64,000 nucleotides of DNA from MGIIb-Q1 sp964342465 (GTDB lineage Archaea > Thermoplasmatota > Poseidoniia > Poseidoniales > Thalassarchaeaceae), in the NCBI GenBank assembly GCA_964342465.1, contig CAYFFQ010000005.1:62001-126000 (forward strand), read 5' to 3'. The first letter of the stretch is position 1. Each line of letters begins with the position of its first letter. The notes under the pieces were generated by a model. The model did no database searches and was not told the origin of the DNA. It saw only the letters and a list, made by a program, of their open reading frames with translations. The translations under genes and the position numbers were made by a program. This document shows, in pieces, positions 8,581 to 15,636 of this stretch.

Positions 8581-8673
8581 TGAACATTCTCCCCCATGTC
8601 AAGGGATGGTTCGGGGCTTACGAACTGTCCACCTCTGGCTGTGAACATTCTCCTCCACATCGGGGAATGGTTC
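8581..8673. repeat. Two-copy imperfect repeat with 61-bp period
   Basis: TGAACATTCTCC begins copies at 8581 and 8642. About 32 bp are conserved per copy, with dyad ends (GAACATT and AATGGTTC), separated by about 29 unrelated bases. The second copy ends exactly at the TGA of the minus-strand glycosyltransferase (stop at 8672-8674). Confidence 0.75.
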
Positions 8674-10297
8674 ACTCTTCTTCATAGGAAAAACCGAGGG
8701 TTGTGAGAAGTGTGTGTGCTTGGTCATCGGGGGTCAGCCCCATGCCCATGATACTCGTTCTGCCTCCCTCTGCCCACCTCCTGCGGGTGGTCGGGTCTCT
8801 CGCTTGTTCCAACGCATCATGCCACGCTTTCCAGTCACCTCGCCGCAGAAGTCTGCCACTGATTCCATCTTCCACTGTGAAACGGAAGCCACCCTCAGCG
8901 ACCATCAATGCCGGAGTGCCTGCCGCCTGTGCCTCGATTGGTGTCAAGCCGAATGGCTCATCATAGGCGAGGCTGACCACCGCCAGCGCCCCTCTAACCA
9001 GCGCCACTAGGTCCGGCTGGCTGAGGCGCGGCTGGATGTCCAGTCTGACTCCGAGTTCATCGGCTCTGTCTGTCAACCTTGCGAGGTCGTAGCCGTCGCC
9101 ACCACCTACCAACGCCAGAGTCAGCCCCGTCCCCTGTAACATTTCCAGAGTCTCCCAAGTTCCCTTGACGTGGGAAGCTCTGCCGATGGTGACTACATAT
9201 TCACTGATGGCGGCAGCCGCATCATCCTCACTCCCACCCTCACTGTCGGCGGCGTCTCTGCTCCCCTCACTGTCGGCGGCGTCTCTGCTCCCCTCACCGT
9301 CGGCGGCGTCTCTGCTCCCCTCACCGTCGGCGGCGTCTCTGCTCCCCTCACCGTCGGCGGCGGCTCTGCTCCCCTCACCGTCGGCGGCGTCTCTGCTCCC
9401 CTCACTGTCGGCGGCGTCTCTGCTCCCCTCACNNNNNNNNNNNNNNNNNNNNNNNNNNNNNNNNNNNNNNNNNNNNNNNNNNNNNNNNNNNNNNNNNNNN
9501 NNNNNNNNNNNNNNNNNNNNNNNNNNNNNNNNGTCTCTGCTCCCCTCACTGTCGGCGGCGTCTCTGCTCCCCTCACCGTCGGCGGCGGCGGTGGCTCTCA
9601 AACCACCGCCTCTGTCACCACTCTGCCAGACATCAAGATTCACGGTAGGGAGCAGAAGGTTAGATTCGATGCCGTACACCTCGGAAATCCGCTTCTGAAT
9701 CCAGCGCGAATTGCCCGAAATCGCGCAGTTTCTGCGGCGAGCCAGTCTACTGACAAACTTCTGGTCTCGCCGCCGCTGCTTCCCCAACAGGAGGGATGTG
9801 AGCAACAGATTTCTCTTCGGCGCGCCCGAAAGTGTGCGGTGAAGGACATCTTCATAGAGACCACGATGAGGTTCAAGGCAGTGGTAGTGGAGGCGTGTGC
9901 GCGTAGAAACTAGTCCGGTGAACTCCAGAGAGGCAACACCACTCGTCACATGCACTGCATCGACATTGGCAAGCACCTCCCTCAGCCCAGTCACCTGTTC
10001 AGTCATTTCGAGCATTGACAACCATGCCCTCACGGCGCTGCGGGATGCGAGGGCGCGCGCTTCCGCCCAAGCCCCCTTCGGTGCGACCCATCTCTTCACA
10101 GGTGTGAGGTAGTTGATGCCCATCTCGTCAAGAATTGCTCGCTCTCTTGTCGGGAGATTGAGAGTTGCTAGTGTGATGTCGAAGTGGCGCGACCACGCTG
10201 GCAGGTTGTTGATGAGGTCACGCTCGGCACCGCCAAATTGGGCGAATGTCCCCTTGACCACGAGGAGGCGTGGAAGGGGTCGGGATGTATCGCCCAT
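8672..10297 (-). CDS. GT4-like glycosyltransferase with in-frame 9-residue repeat insert
   Basis: The N-terminal half (GTFAQFGGAERDLINNLPAW) and the C-terminal half (YVVTIGRASHVKGTWETL, LALVGGGDGYDLARL and the EPFGLTPIEAQAAGTP E-x7-E nucleotide-sugar motif) define a GT-B retaining glycosyltransferase acting in the cytosol, probably on a glycan or lipid carrier. Between the halves, from about residue 235, sits a hydrophilic insert made of EGSRDAAD plus S or G, encoded by a 27-bp tandem repeat and interrupted by a 100-N gap. Because 27 is a multiple of three, any change in copy number keeps the frame. The insert probably forms a flexible linker between the Rossmann domains. The ATG at 10297 has a TATA-like element about 26 nt upstream, shared with the divergent glycosyltransferase. 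Confidence 0.88.
   Translation of the reverse strand: MGDTSRPLPRLLVVKGTFAQFGGAERDLINNLPAWSRHFDITLATLNLPTRERAILDEMGINYLTPVKRWVAPKGAWAEARALASRSAVRAWLSMLEMTEQVTGLREVLANVDAVHVTSGVASLEFTGLVSTRTRLHYHCLEPHRGLYEDVLHRTLSGAPKRNLLLTSLLLGKQRRRDQKFVSRLARRRNCAISGNSRWIQKRISEVYGIESNLLLPTVNLDVWQSGDRGGGLRATAAADGEGSRDAADSEGSRDXXXXXXXXXXXXXXXXXXXXXXXXXXXXXXXXXXEGSRDAADSEGSRDAADGEGSRAAADGEGSRDAADGEGSRDAADGEGSRDAADSEGSRDAADSEGGSEDDAAAAISEYVVTIGRASHVKGTWETLEMLQGTGLTLALVGGGDGYDLARLTDRADELGVRLDIQPRLSQPDLVALVRGALAVVSLAYDEPFGLTPIEAQAAGTPALMVAEGGFRFTVEDGISGRLLRRGDWKAWHDALEQARDPTTRRRWAEGGRTSIMGMGLTPDDQAHTLLTTLGFSYEEE
9234..9590. repeat. 27-bp coding tandem repeat (EGSRDAAD linker)
   Basis: The unit is TGTCGGCGGCGTCTCTGCTC plus CCCTCAC on the plus strand and reads as nine codons on the minus strand. 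At least seven copies precede and two follow the N run. Copies differ mainly at the first base (T or C) and in one GGC-for-GTC change, indicating recent expansion. Confidence 0.93.
9433..9532. other. Assembly gap of 100 N inside the 27-bp repeat
   Basis: Exactly 100 N flanked by the same 27-bp unit. The number of repeats in the glycosyltransferase linker is therefore unknown. Confidence 0.97.
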
Positions 10298-10318
10298 GCG
10301 CCCTCGTCTGCTCTCCCG

Positions 10319-10327
10319 TTTAATATC
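10319..10327. promoter_or_regulatory. Shared bidirectional TATA-like element
   Basis: TTTAATATC is centred about 24 nt before the GTG at 10347 (plus) and about 26 nt before the ATG at 10297 (minus). It is the only AT-rich element in the 49-bp gap, so one element may drive leaderless transcripts in both directions. Confidence 0.5.
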
Positions 10328-10346
10328 GGCATAGGTTCGCGGGAGC

Positions 10347-11414
10347 GTGGCGAAGCGTGTTCTGTTGGTTCGTGGAGGGGCGTTGCCCCGTCAGAGCGGC
10401 TTGGGTAGGGCCCACCATGAACTGGTTGACCGATTGCAAGCCGGCCACATCCCTGGATGGAAGTTGGCCGGCGTAATTGAACACCCCCTAGGTGGAAATC
10501 CGTTGCGCAGGTATCTGCGTCGCCGGTTCACACATCCCAATAGAGTATATCGTTGTGGAAATGCCGCTGCCAAGGGGTCTAAGGTATCGGGTGGGTTAGG
10601 CAAGATTGACCTTATCCATGTGACCGACCAGGAACAGGCGCATCTGCTCCCAAGAAATTCAGAGGTCCCGTGTAGCATCACTGTGCACGACCTGTTTCAC
10701 CTCTACCCGCGCAACATCATGGGTATCGAAGTCGGTGATTTCTCTCCGAATTGGGCGCGTCGGAGAGATATTTCCCACCTCAAGGAAGGAATAGGGAGGG
10801 CGCGCCTCATCCTATCTATTTCCGAGGCAACCGCAGCAGAATGTCAACAGAAGTGGCCGAAGATAGCGGTTCGTGTGGTCCATCATGCCATTGACCCTAC
10901 GCCTTACCGAGTTGAGCGGAGCATCGGCCTGCGTCAATTTGTGTTGCTTACCGTCGGCAGTGATGAGCCGCGCAAGAGGCTCGATTTCGTCGATGAAGTC
11001 GTTGCTGCTCTGCCGAAGGATGTAAGGAATGACCTGAATCTCGTGAGGGTTGGCTCGCATCTCAATCTCGACGATGATGAATTGATTGCCGCCTATCAGC
11101 GAGCAGAGGCTCTTCTCTTCCCTTCAGCCGGCGAAGGATTCGGATTGCCCGTCCTTGAAGCGATGGCCGCCGGCTGTACGGTTTTGGCCAGTGACCTGCC
11201 GGCGCACAACGAAGTTGCAGACCCGACGATGCTCCTGCCAGCGGATGAGGTGCAGCCGTGGGTAGAGACAATCGTCGACCTCCACCAGACCTGGAAAGAG
11301 CGTGGAAAGCAAGCACCTGAATGTGATGATGTCGCCCTCAAGCGGGCGAGTGAGTTCAACATCGAAGGGTGGGGAAAGAAGATGGCCGAGGCGTGGGACT
11401 CTCTAGTAAAATGA
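10347..11414 (+). CDS. GT4-family glycosyltransferase
   Basis: A 355-aa GT-B glycosyltransferase. The N-terminal half has LLVRGGALPRQSGLGRAHHE and the HDLFHLYPRN segment. The C-terminal half has the sugar-nucleotide site FVLLTVGSDEPRKRLDF and the EGFGLPVLEAMAAG E-x7-E motif typical of family GT4. It starts at a GTG with a TATA-like element about 24 nt upstream and no ribosome-binding site, as for a leaderless transcript. It is divergent from another GT4-type gene, so both probably act in the same surface-glycan or glycolipid pathway. The sugar and the acceptor cannot be inferred. It converges with taw1. Confidence 0.9.
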   Translation: MAKRVLLVRGGALPRQSGLGRAHHELVDRLQAGHIPGWKLAGVIEHPLGGNPLRRYLRRRFTHPNRVYRCGNAAAKGSKVSGGLGKIDLIHVTDQEQAHLLPRNSEVPCSITVHDLFHLYPRNIMGIEVGDFSPNWARRRDISHLKEGIGRARLILSISEATAAECQQKWPKIAVRVVHHAIDPTPYRVERSIGLRQFVLLTVGSDEPRKRLDFVDEVVAALPKDVRNDLNLVRVGSHLNLDDDELIAAYQRAEALLFPSAGEGFGLPVLEAMAAGCTVLASDLPAHNEVADPTMLLPADEVQPWVETIVDLHQTWKERGKQAPECDDVALKRASEFNIEGWGKKMAEAWDSLVK

Positions 11415-11429
11415 TGAACTGGCCATCGT

Positions 11430-12473
11430 CTAAGCCATCGGAAGTTTGTAATTCTGTGGTCTTGCAATTCCAAGGTCATCTGGCAGTCGTCGTGTGGCGA
11501 TGGGTAGCGTGATGGGTACAATCTCCCGACCGATGAGGGCCACACGGCTTTCCCTCCTCTCAGCAAGAACCTCCCGCCCGACCAGTGGGGCGAGGGTGTG
11601 TGAGAACTCCATGATGTCATCATGGGAAGGCATGTTCTCAACTGTGTGATTGGCCTGAGAATGGCCGACATAGACATAGCCCTTCGCTTCAATCCAATCG
11701 GGGTCGGCCAAGTTGTCAAGGCGAGCATAATCGCCATGATGTCCGAGTGACTCACCTTTGATGAGGGTGTGGCGACAGACCGTACGAGTGTCCAAACTCG
11801 GTAGAAGGGCGAGGGTCTGCTCCAATTTTTCCCAGGCGTGGTCACTGAACTTGGGGCGACAGAGCCGGTTGAACAACTCCTTGTTCGGAGCATCAACGCT
11901 GATGTAGAGTTGGGTGGGGAGGGGGTCAAGATTCTCCAACACCCGCGGAAGGCTTCCATTGGTCACGAGAAAGGTTGAGACGCCGTGGTCGTGACAGACC
12001 TGCAAGAACTCCCCGAGCCGCCCGTAGAGGGTTGGTTCACCATTGAGGGAAATCGCCACATGTTTCGGGTTTTGTGATTCTTCCCACTTCTCGTACGGCA
12101 CAGATTTGTGTCCTTTGAAACCAGTGAGTAGGCGGCGTTGGGCGCGCACGCTTTCGTAGAAGAGGTGGAGTGGGTCGTCGTCGATTTTCCTCAGGGTTTC
12201 CGAGTGGGGTTCTCGCCAGCAATAGGAGCAGGCGAGGTTGCATGAATCTACATTGGGGGCCATCTGCATGCAGTTTCCGGCTTCGATTCCGTAGAAGGTT
12301 CCCTTGTAGCAATCTCTCCCCGATTTCAGGTCCTCTTTTGTCCAGTGGCAGATTTTGACTCCACCATGTTCTCCAACGAGGTGGTAGGATTGTTTTGTCA
12401 GAGTGTTGATGATCTGCGGTTCAATTCTACTTTCACCACTGTATTGGGTCAATACTCTTCCTCGCTTCGCCAT
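11430..12473 (-). CDS. taw1: tRNA 4-demethylwyosine synthase (radical SAM)
   Basis: Taw1/TYW1 condenses N1-methylguanosine-37 of tRNA-Phe with pyruvate carbons to form the tricyclic 4-demethylwyosine. The radical-SAM cluster ligands are Cys78, Cys82 and Cys85 (CNLACSYC). Three further cysteines, Cys42, Cys55 and Cys68, are spaced exactly 13 residues apart, as known for the second 4Fe-4S cluster of archaeal TYW1. KICHWTK, YGIEAG, ISLNGEPTLYGRL and LYISVDAPNKELF are family-typical. The 347-aa length fits the archaeal enzyme, which lacks the flavodoxin domain of the eukaryotic protein. taw2, the next step, is encoded at 39.5-40.5 kb. The gene converges with a glycosyltransferase only 15 bp away. 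Confidence 0.95.
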   Translation of the reverse strand: MAKRGRVLTQYSGESRIEPQIINTLTKQSYHLVGEHGGVKICHWTKEDLKSGRDCYKGTFYGIEAGNCMQMAPNVDSCNLACSYCWREPHSETLRKIDDDPLHLFYESVRAQRRLLTGFKGHKSVPYEKWEESQNPKHVAISLNGEPTLYGRLGEFLQVCHDHGVSTFLVTNGSLPRVLENLDPLPTQLYISVDAPNKELFNRLCRPKFSDHAWEKLEQTLALLPSLDTRTVCRHTLIKGESLGHHGDYARLDNLADPDWIEAKGYVYVGHSQANHTVENMPSHDDIMEFSHTLAPLVGREVLAERRESRVALIGREIVPITLPIATRRLPDDLGIARPQNYKLPMA

Positions 12474-12641
12474 GTCGAATCACCTCAGACAGAGAACTCC
12501 GCAGTGGGAGGATGTCACCGGCCAATCCGCCGAGCCGTGATTGCGCCTTCAATCCGCCGGCTGACACTCCCGTGAGTGCAAGGGACCTTTCCTCCCGCTC
12601 AGGTCGGGTGGTCAAACCTCACACACTACAAGGAATGGTCT

Positions 12642-12737
12642 GTGAAGTCCTCAGTTGGGTGCGCCAAGTGCAATCTTGAATTCTTCATATATGGTCACAA
12701 TCTTGAGTATTATGAAAACAAGAGGGGGCTTGTGTGA
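12642..12737 (+). CDS. Tiny CxxC peptide gene, first half of a split zinc ribbon
   Basis: From GTG 12642 the frame reads VKSSVGCAKCNLEFFIYGHN and continues LEYYENKRGLV to a TGA at 12735-12737. It has one CxxC knuckle. The frame is open back to a GTG at 12576, so the product may be 31 or 53 residues. Its stop overlaps the GTG of the next small frame by four bases (GTGA). With the second CxxC in that next frame, the pair would make one Cys4 zinc ribbon, so this may be one gene broken by a single-base shift or two coupled genes. Base composition turns AT-rich here, unlike the flanks. Confidence 0.4.
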   Translation: MKSSVGCAKCNLEFFIYGHNLEYYENKRGLV

Positions 12738-12850
12738 TTGAGGCCTTGGATTTGGGATTCATCAACGAGGAATCGGAACTCCGTCAGTCCCATGCAGGGT
12801 GCAATCTGTGCAAAAACCGTTCTTTCGTATTCAGGAAAGAAGTAGTATGA
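12734..12850 (+). CDS. Tiny CxxC peptide gene, second half of a split zinc ribbon
   Basis: The frame starts at GTG 12734, overlapping the preceding stop by four bases. It encodes 38 residues: MIEALDLGFINEESELRQSH, then AGCNLCKNRSFVFRKEVV. The single CxxC (GCNLC) complements the one in the upstream frame. Its TGA (12848-12850) overlaps the HNH gene ATG (12847) as ATGA. The chain of two 4-nt overlaps argues that these frames are translated and coupled to the HNH gene. The alternative is that the two halves are one frameshifted zinc-ribbon gene. Confidence 0.45.
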   Translation: MIEALDLGFINEESELRQSHAGCNLCKNRSFVFRKEVV

Positions 12851-13560
12851 ATGAAATACCTAAGAAATTAAAGAAAGAAATCAGAGGAAAAATCAATTGG
12901 TCAATAATTGAGCCGCTAGAAAAATTGGCGATTCGAGAGTATCGAAAAGAAACCAAGAAAAAACATCCACTAATCAAAAGAAGAAGAAGGGAGATGTTCA
13001 AAGAAGCCGACGGTACGAAGTGCCCCAATTGTCAGGTTGAGATGGAAAACTGCAATGGGACGCTCATCACGACTGATTTTCCAAAGGCGATGACCATTGA
13101 ACACATCCACCCGACCTCTCTGGGAGGTACAGACGACTCGGAAAATCTCTGTGTTATGTGTCATGCTTGCAACACAGCGCGAGCACACACCCTATCCGAC
13201 TACTTGACTACCGATACCGATGAAGACATCAGGAGGAAGACACAATTCCTTCATGTTCAACTCGACAATCAGGTTCATGCGTGGATTCTGTTTCCAGACC
13301 TTCACAAAAAATTTCGGAAGCACTGGGAGAGACTGACTGGATATGAGTGGCAAGTCGGTAGGAGAGAGGTTGAGGATTTGGTTACTCAGCACACCAACCC
13401 TGCGATTCTGCCTCGGCTATCAAGAGAGAAAAAGGTCACTTCCTCACCAAGGATTGAGAGGGGGGGAAGAGGAAGGCGTACACCACACAGAAGGGTGGAT
13501 ATGAGCGCCACTGCACGTGCCCGAAGAAAACGAAAAAGAGAGTCGGCTCAAGAGACCTAG
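12847..13560 (+). CDS. HNH endonuclease
   Basis: A 237-aa protein with a basic, helical N-terminus (about 1-50), then a zinc-stabilised HNH nuclease domain: Cys59/Cys62, the catalytic EHIHPTSLGG (His86, with His88), the LGGTDDSENL segment with Asn100, and Cys102/Cys105 (CVMCHACN). The tail (about 200-237) is strongly basic and could bind DNA. HNH enzymes of this size occur in mobile elements, homing systems and restriction or defence loci. There is no methylase or intron nearby. The start at 12847 is preferred over upstream GTG 12799 because it overlaps the preceding stop as ATGA and follows AGGAAAG. The region is markedly more AT-rich than its neighbours, which suggests transfer. Confidence 0.87.
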   Translation: MNEIPKKLKKEIRGKINWSIIEPLEKLAIREYRKETKKKHPLIKRRRREMFKEADGTKCPNCQVEMENCNGTLITTDFPKAMTIEHIHPTSLGGTDDSENLCVMCHACNTARAHTLSDYLTTDTDEDIRRKTQFLHVQLDNQVHAWILFPDLHKKFRKHWERLTGYEWQVGRREVEDLVTQHTNPAILPRLSREKKVTSSPRIERGGRGRRTPHRRVDMSATARARRKRKRESAQET

Positions 13561-13645
13561 GTGAATGCCGGTTCATTTCGCGGTCTCGACCAATCTAAAA
13601 GTGAAGAAGTGTAGTGGGAAGAAGCAAACTGGCGGTCTACACCAC
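13561..13645. other. Intergenic, no gene seen
   Basis: A short stretch between the convergent HNH and EF-hand genes. Nothing was recognised before the terminator structure. Confidence 0.5.
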
Positions 13646-13649
13646 ATGG

Positions 13650-13717
13650 AAAAAAAGAATTGAATAAAAAAAAAGGGCCAGCCAGAACTCTCCCCCCCGA
13701 GAGAGCCTGACTGACCC
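13650..13717 (-). terminator. Intrinsic-type terminator: long hairpin plus T-tracts
   Basis: On the minus strand, arms 13717-13699 and 13692-13675 pair over about 18 positions (with G-U pairs) around a G-rich loop. The hairpin is followed by nine T (13674-13666) and a second seven-T tract (13656-13650). It lies about 37 bp after the stop of the EF-hand-like gene and is the clearest terminator in the window. Confidence 0.8.
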
Positions 13718-13753
13718 AATTGTCGTGTCGGACTGGTTTATCTCAAATGTGTA

Positions 13754-14851
13754 TCAGAGTTCATCTCTGTTGGTGTCATCGCCGAGGGCTCCACCATCGT
13801 TGCCGTGTAGGCGGTGCCACGCTCGGAGTATGTCGGCACGGTCTATCCCATCACCATCGACATCAATCTGGTTCCGGAACCATGCCTTACACCTCTGTTC
13901 AACATCATCTGGTGCGTTTTCAGCAGTTAGAACTCGCTTGCATACCTTGGCGATGTCGACCTTGTCGATACCATCCCCATCGCGGTCAATCTTGTCAATG
14001 ACCCACGCCTTGCACCGATTTTTGAGCACATCTGGTGATTGCTCACTGGTCATTATTTCGCGGCATGCAGCAGCGATATCCGCACTGTCGACGCCATCAT
14101 CGTCCTCGTCCACTTGGTTGGTGGCCCAGATTCGGCACCTCTTGACCATCTGGTCAGGTGCGTTGTCGGCCTCTGCGACTCGCTTGCAGGCCTTGGCGAT
14201 GTCGACCTTGTCGACGCCATCATCGTCCTCGTCCACTTGGTTGGTGGCCCAGATTCGGCACCTCTTGACCATCTGGTCAGGTGCGTTGTCGGCCTCTGCG
14301 ACTCGCTTGCAGGCCTTGGCGATGTCGACCTTGTCGATACCATCGCCATCCTCGTCGATGTGTGCTGCAACCATTCTGCGGCATCTCTGAGCCATTTCTT
14401 CACTCATTTCACCACTCTCGGTGGCAGCCAAACATCTCTGAATGTGTGACGAGTGGTTGCCATCCATCTGATGATTATCCATGTTCCCCGTGTGGTCGCC
14501 CATCATCTCAGAGTGGTCACCCATCATTCCAGAATGGTCACCATGTTGCCTTTGCATCTGCTCTCTCATCGCAGCCTTTTCATCATCAGTCATTTCCGAG
14601 TGGTCACCCATCATTCCAGAATGGTCACCATGTTGCCTTTGCATCTGCTCTCTCATCGCAGCCTTTTCATCATCAGTCATTTCCGAGTGGTCGCCCATCA
14701 TTCCAGAGTGGCCTTCGTCCATCATCACCCCGCTGACAAGGTCGTGTGCCCCGTCCAGCATCGCTCCATCTTCATCAATGACGACAACGCCAGCGGCTCC
14801 ACCAAGAGCCACCATCGCCGCCATCAACATACCCGCCATATTCCAAGCCAT
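13754..14851 (-). CDS. Secreted EF-hand-like repeat protein with Met/His-rich repeats
   Basis: Starting at 14851 (MAWNMAGMLMAAMVALGG) the protein has a signal peptide or N-terminal anchor and is 365 aa. Residues about 60-125 hold two near-identical 29-residue repeats rich in His, Met and Asp (HSGMMGDHSEMTDDEKAAM). The C-terminal two thirds has five units of about 41 residues. Each pairs a calcium-type loop (DEDGDGIDKVDI, DxDxDG) with two cysteines bracketing a helix (C-x16-C), suggesting a disulfide per unit. The acidic loop is one residue shorter than a canonical EF-hand between the first Asp and the closing Asp. Calcium binding by the C-terminus and soft-metal binding by the N-terminus are inferences. 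Upstream codons to 14956 are in frame, but the TATA element at 14876-14883 supports 14851. Confidence 0.8.
   Translation of the reverse strand: MAWNMAGMLMAAMVALGGAAGVVVIDEDGAMLDGAHDLVSGVMMDEGHSGMMGDHSEMTDDEKAAMREQMQRQHGDHSGMMGDHSEMTDDEKAAMREQMQRQHGDHSGMMGDHSEMMGDHTGNMDNHQMDGNHSSHIQRCLAATESGEMSEEMAQRCRRMVAAHIDEDGDGIDKVDIAKACKRVAEADNAPDQMVKRCRIWATNQVDEDDDGVDKVDIAKACKRVAEADNAPDQMVKRCRIWATNQVDEDDDGVDSADIAAACREIMTSEQSPDVLKNRCKAWVIDKIDRDGDGIDKVDIAKVCKRVLTAENAPDDVEQRCKAWFRNQIDVDGDGIDRADILRAWHRLHGNDGGALGDDTNRDEL
14091..14336. repeat. 123-bp coding repeat (41-aa EF-hand-like unit)
   Basis: The segment starting ACGCCATCATCGTCCTCGTC at 14091 recurs at 14214, exactly 123 bp later and nearly identical, duplicating one 41-residue unit in frame. 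Confidence 0.9.
14513..14700. repeat. 87-bp coding repeat (29-aa Met/His-rich unit)
   Basis: AGAATGGTCACCATGTTGCC occurs at 14531 and 14618, an 87-bp period, and a shorter third partial copy flanks the pair. It keeps the reading frame of the minus-strand secreted protein. Confidence 0.9.
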
Positions 14852-14875
14852 GTAGAGTGAGGGTGGGCTGGTTCG

Positions 14876-14883
14876 TATATTAA
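14876..14883 (-). promoter_or_regulatory. TATA-like element of the EF-hand-like gene
   Basis: TTAATATA on the minus strand is centred about 28 nt upstream of the ATG at 14851 and supports that start over the longer frame. Confidence 0.5.
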
Positions 14884-15003
14884 GGGGGGGCGATTGAAAT
14901 ACCCGGATCTCAAATGGTATACCATTAGTTTCATCATCAATTCCCATAATCGTCAATCACACACCTGAGTTTGATTGAAAGGTAGTCGAGGATTGGGAGA
15001 TGT

Positions 15004-15636
15004 ATGGGTTTCTCTGAAGTTCTGTTCCTCGCAGGGGTTGGCTCAATCCTCGGCCTGACTGAGGGGGTGAAACCTGGCCCGCTGCTCACGATGGTCATCA
15101 AGGAGACACTCACACATGGGCTCAAAGCGGGCGTCAGAGCAGCAGCAGCACCGATTTTCACCGATGGACCACTGATAATCATCAGTTTCTTTGTCGCGGG
15201 CCTGATGTCAGAAAATGCTGTTATTTTCGCAGTGATTTCTCTCTTGGGTTCTATTTTTCTTGCCAAAATGGGAATTGACTGCTTCCAAGCAGAGCCCCCG
15301 AGTGCAGAACTGTTGACTGAAGAACGGAGTGGTTCTCTCCGCCGCGGTGTTCTGACCAATCTGCTCAATCCGAATGTCTATGTCTTCTGGCTCCTGATAG
15401 GTGGACCATTCATGTCCCTCTATTACAAAGTTGACCCGCTCGCACCACTAGCATACGCGATATCATTCCTGCTGACGATAATCGCGGTAAAGAGTGGAGT
15501 TGCCTATCTCTTCCACAGGTCTCGAGGCAGGATTTCTGCCAAAGGCTATCGTCTGGCATTGGGGTTCTGTGGTATTGCCATGTTTTTCTTCTCAGCCTCA
15601 TTCATCTATCGCTCATTCACTATCTTCGTGGCCTGA
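15004..15636 (+). CDS. LysE/RhtB-family amino-acid exporter
   Basis: A 210-aa integral membrane protein with about six hydrophobic segments. The family signature near the N-terminus, LGLTEGVKPGPLLTMVI, is followed by the THGLKAGVRAAAAPIFTDGP loop and the central RRGVLTNLLNPNVYVFWLL segment. LysE/RhtB proteins export amino acids or derivatives using the proton gradient. The substrate here is unknown. The gene overlaps the convergent HxlR regulator by 24 bp at the 3' end, so antisense interference is possible, but common control is not shown. Confidence 0.9.
   Translation: MGFSEVLFLAGVGSILGLTEGVKPGPLLTMVIKETLTHGLKAGVRAAAAPIFTDGPLIIISFFVAGLMSENAVIFAVISLLGSIFLAKMGIDCFQAEPPSAELLTEERSGSLRRGVLTNLLNPNVYVFWLLIGGPFMSLYYKVDPLAPLAYAISFLLTIIAVKSGVAYLFHRSRGRISAKGYRLALGFCGIAMFFFSASFIYRSFTIFVA

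Noticed and set aside
8581..8673. Possible mini CRISPR array: palindromic 32-bp repeat with 29-bp spacer
   Set aside because: There are only two imperfect copies, no cas genes occur in the window, and similar 61-bp periods elsewhere are plain tandem duplications including the spacer part.
9165..9913. Long plus-strand frames across the 27-bp repeat (SAASLLPS and VSAPLTVGG repeats)
   Set aside because: They are open only because the repeat lacks stops in every frame. The minus-strand frame has glycosyltransferase motifs on both sides.
13725..14860. Long plus-strand frames opposite the EF-hand-like gene
   Set aside because: They are Ser/His-rich and repeat with the 87- and 123-bp units. The minus strand has a signal peptide, calcium loops, a TATA element and a terminator.
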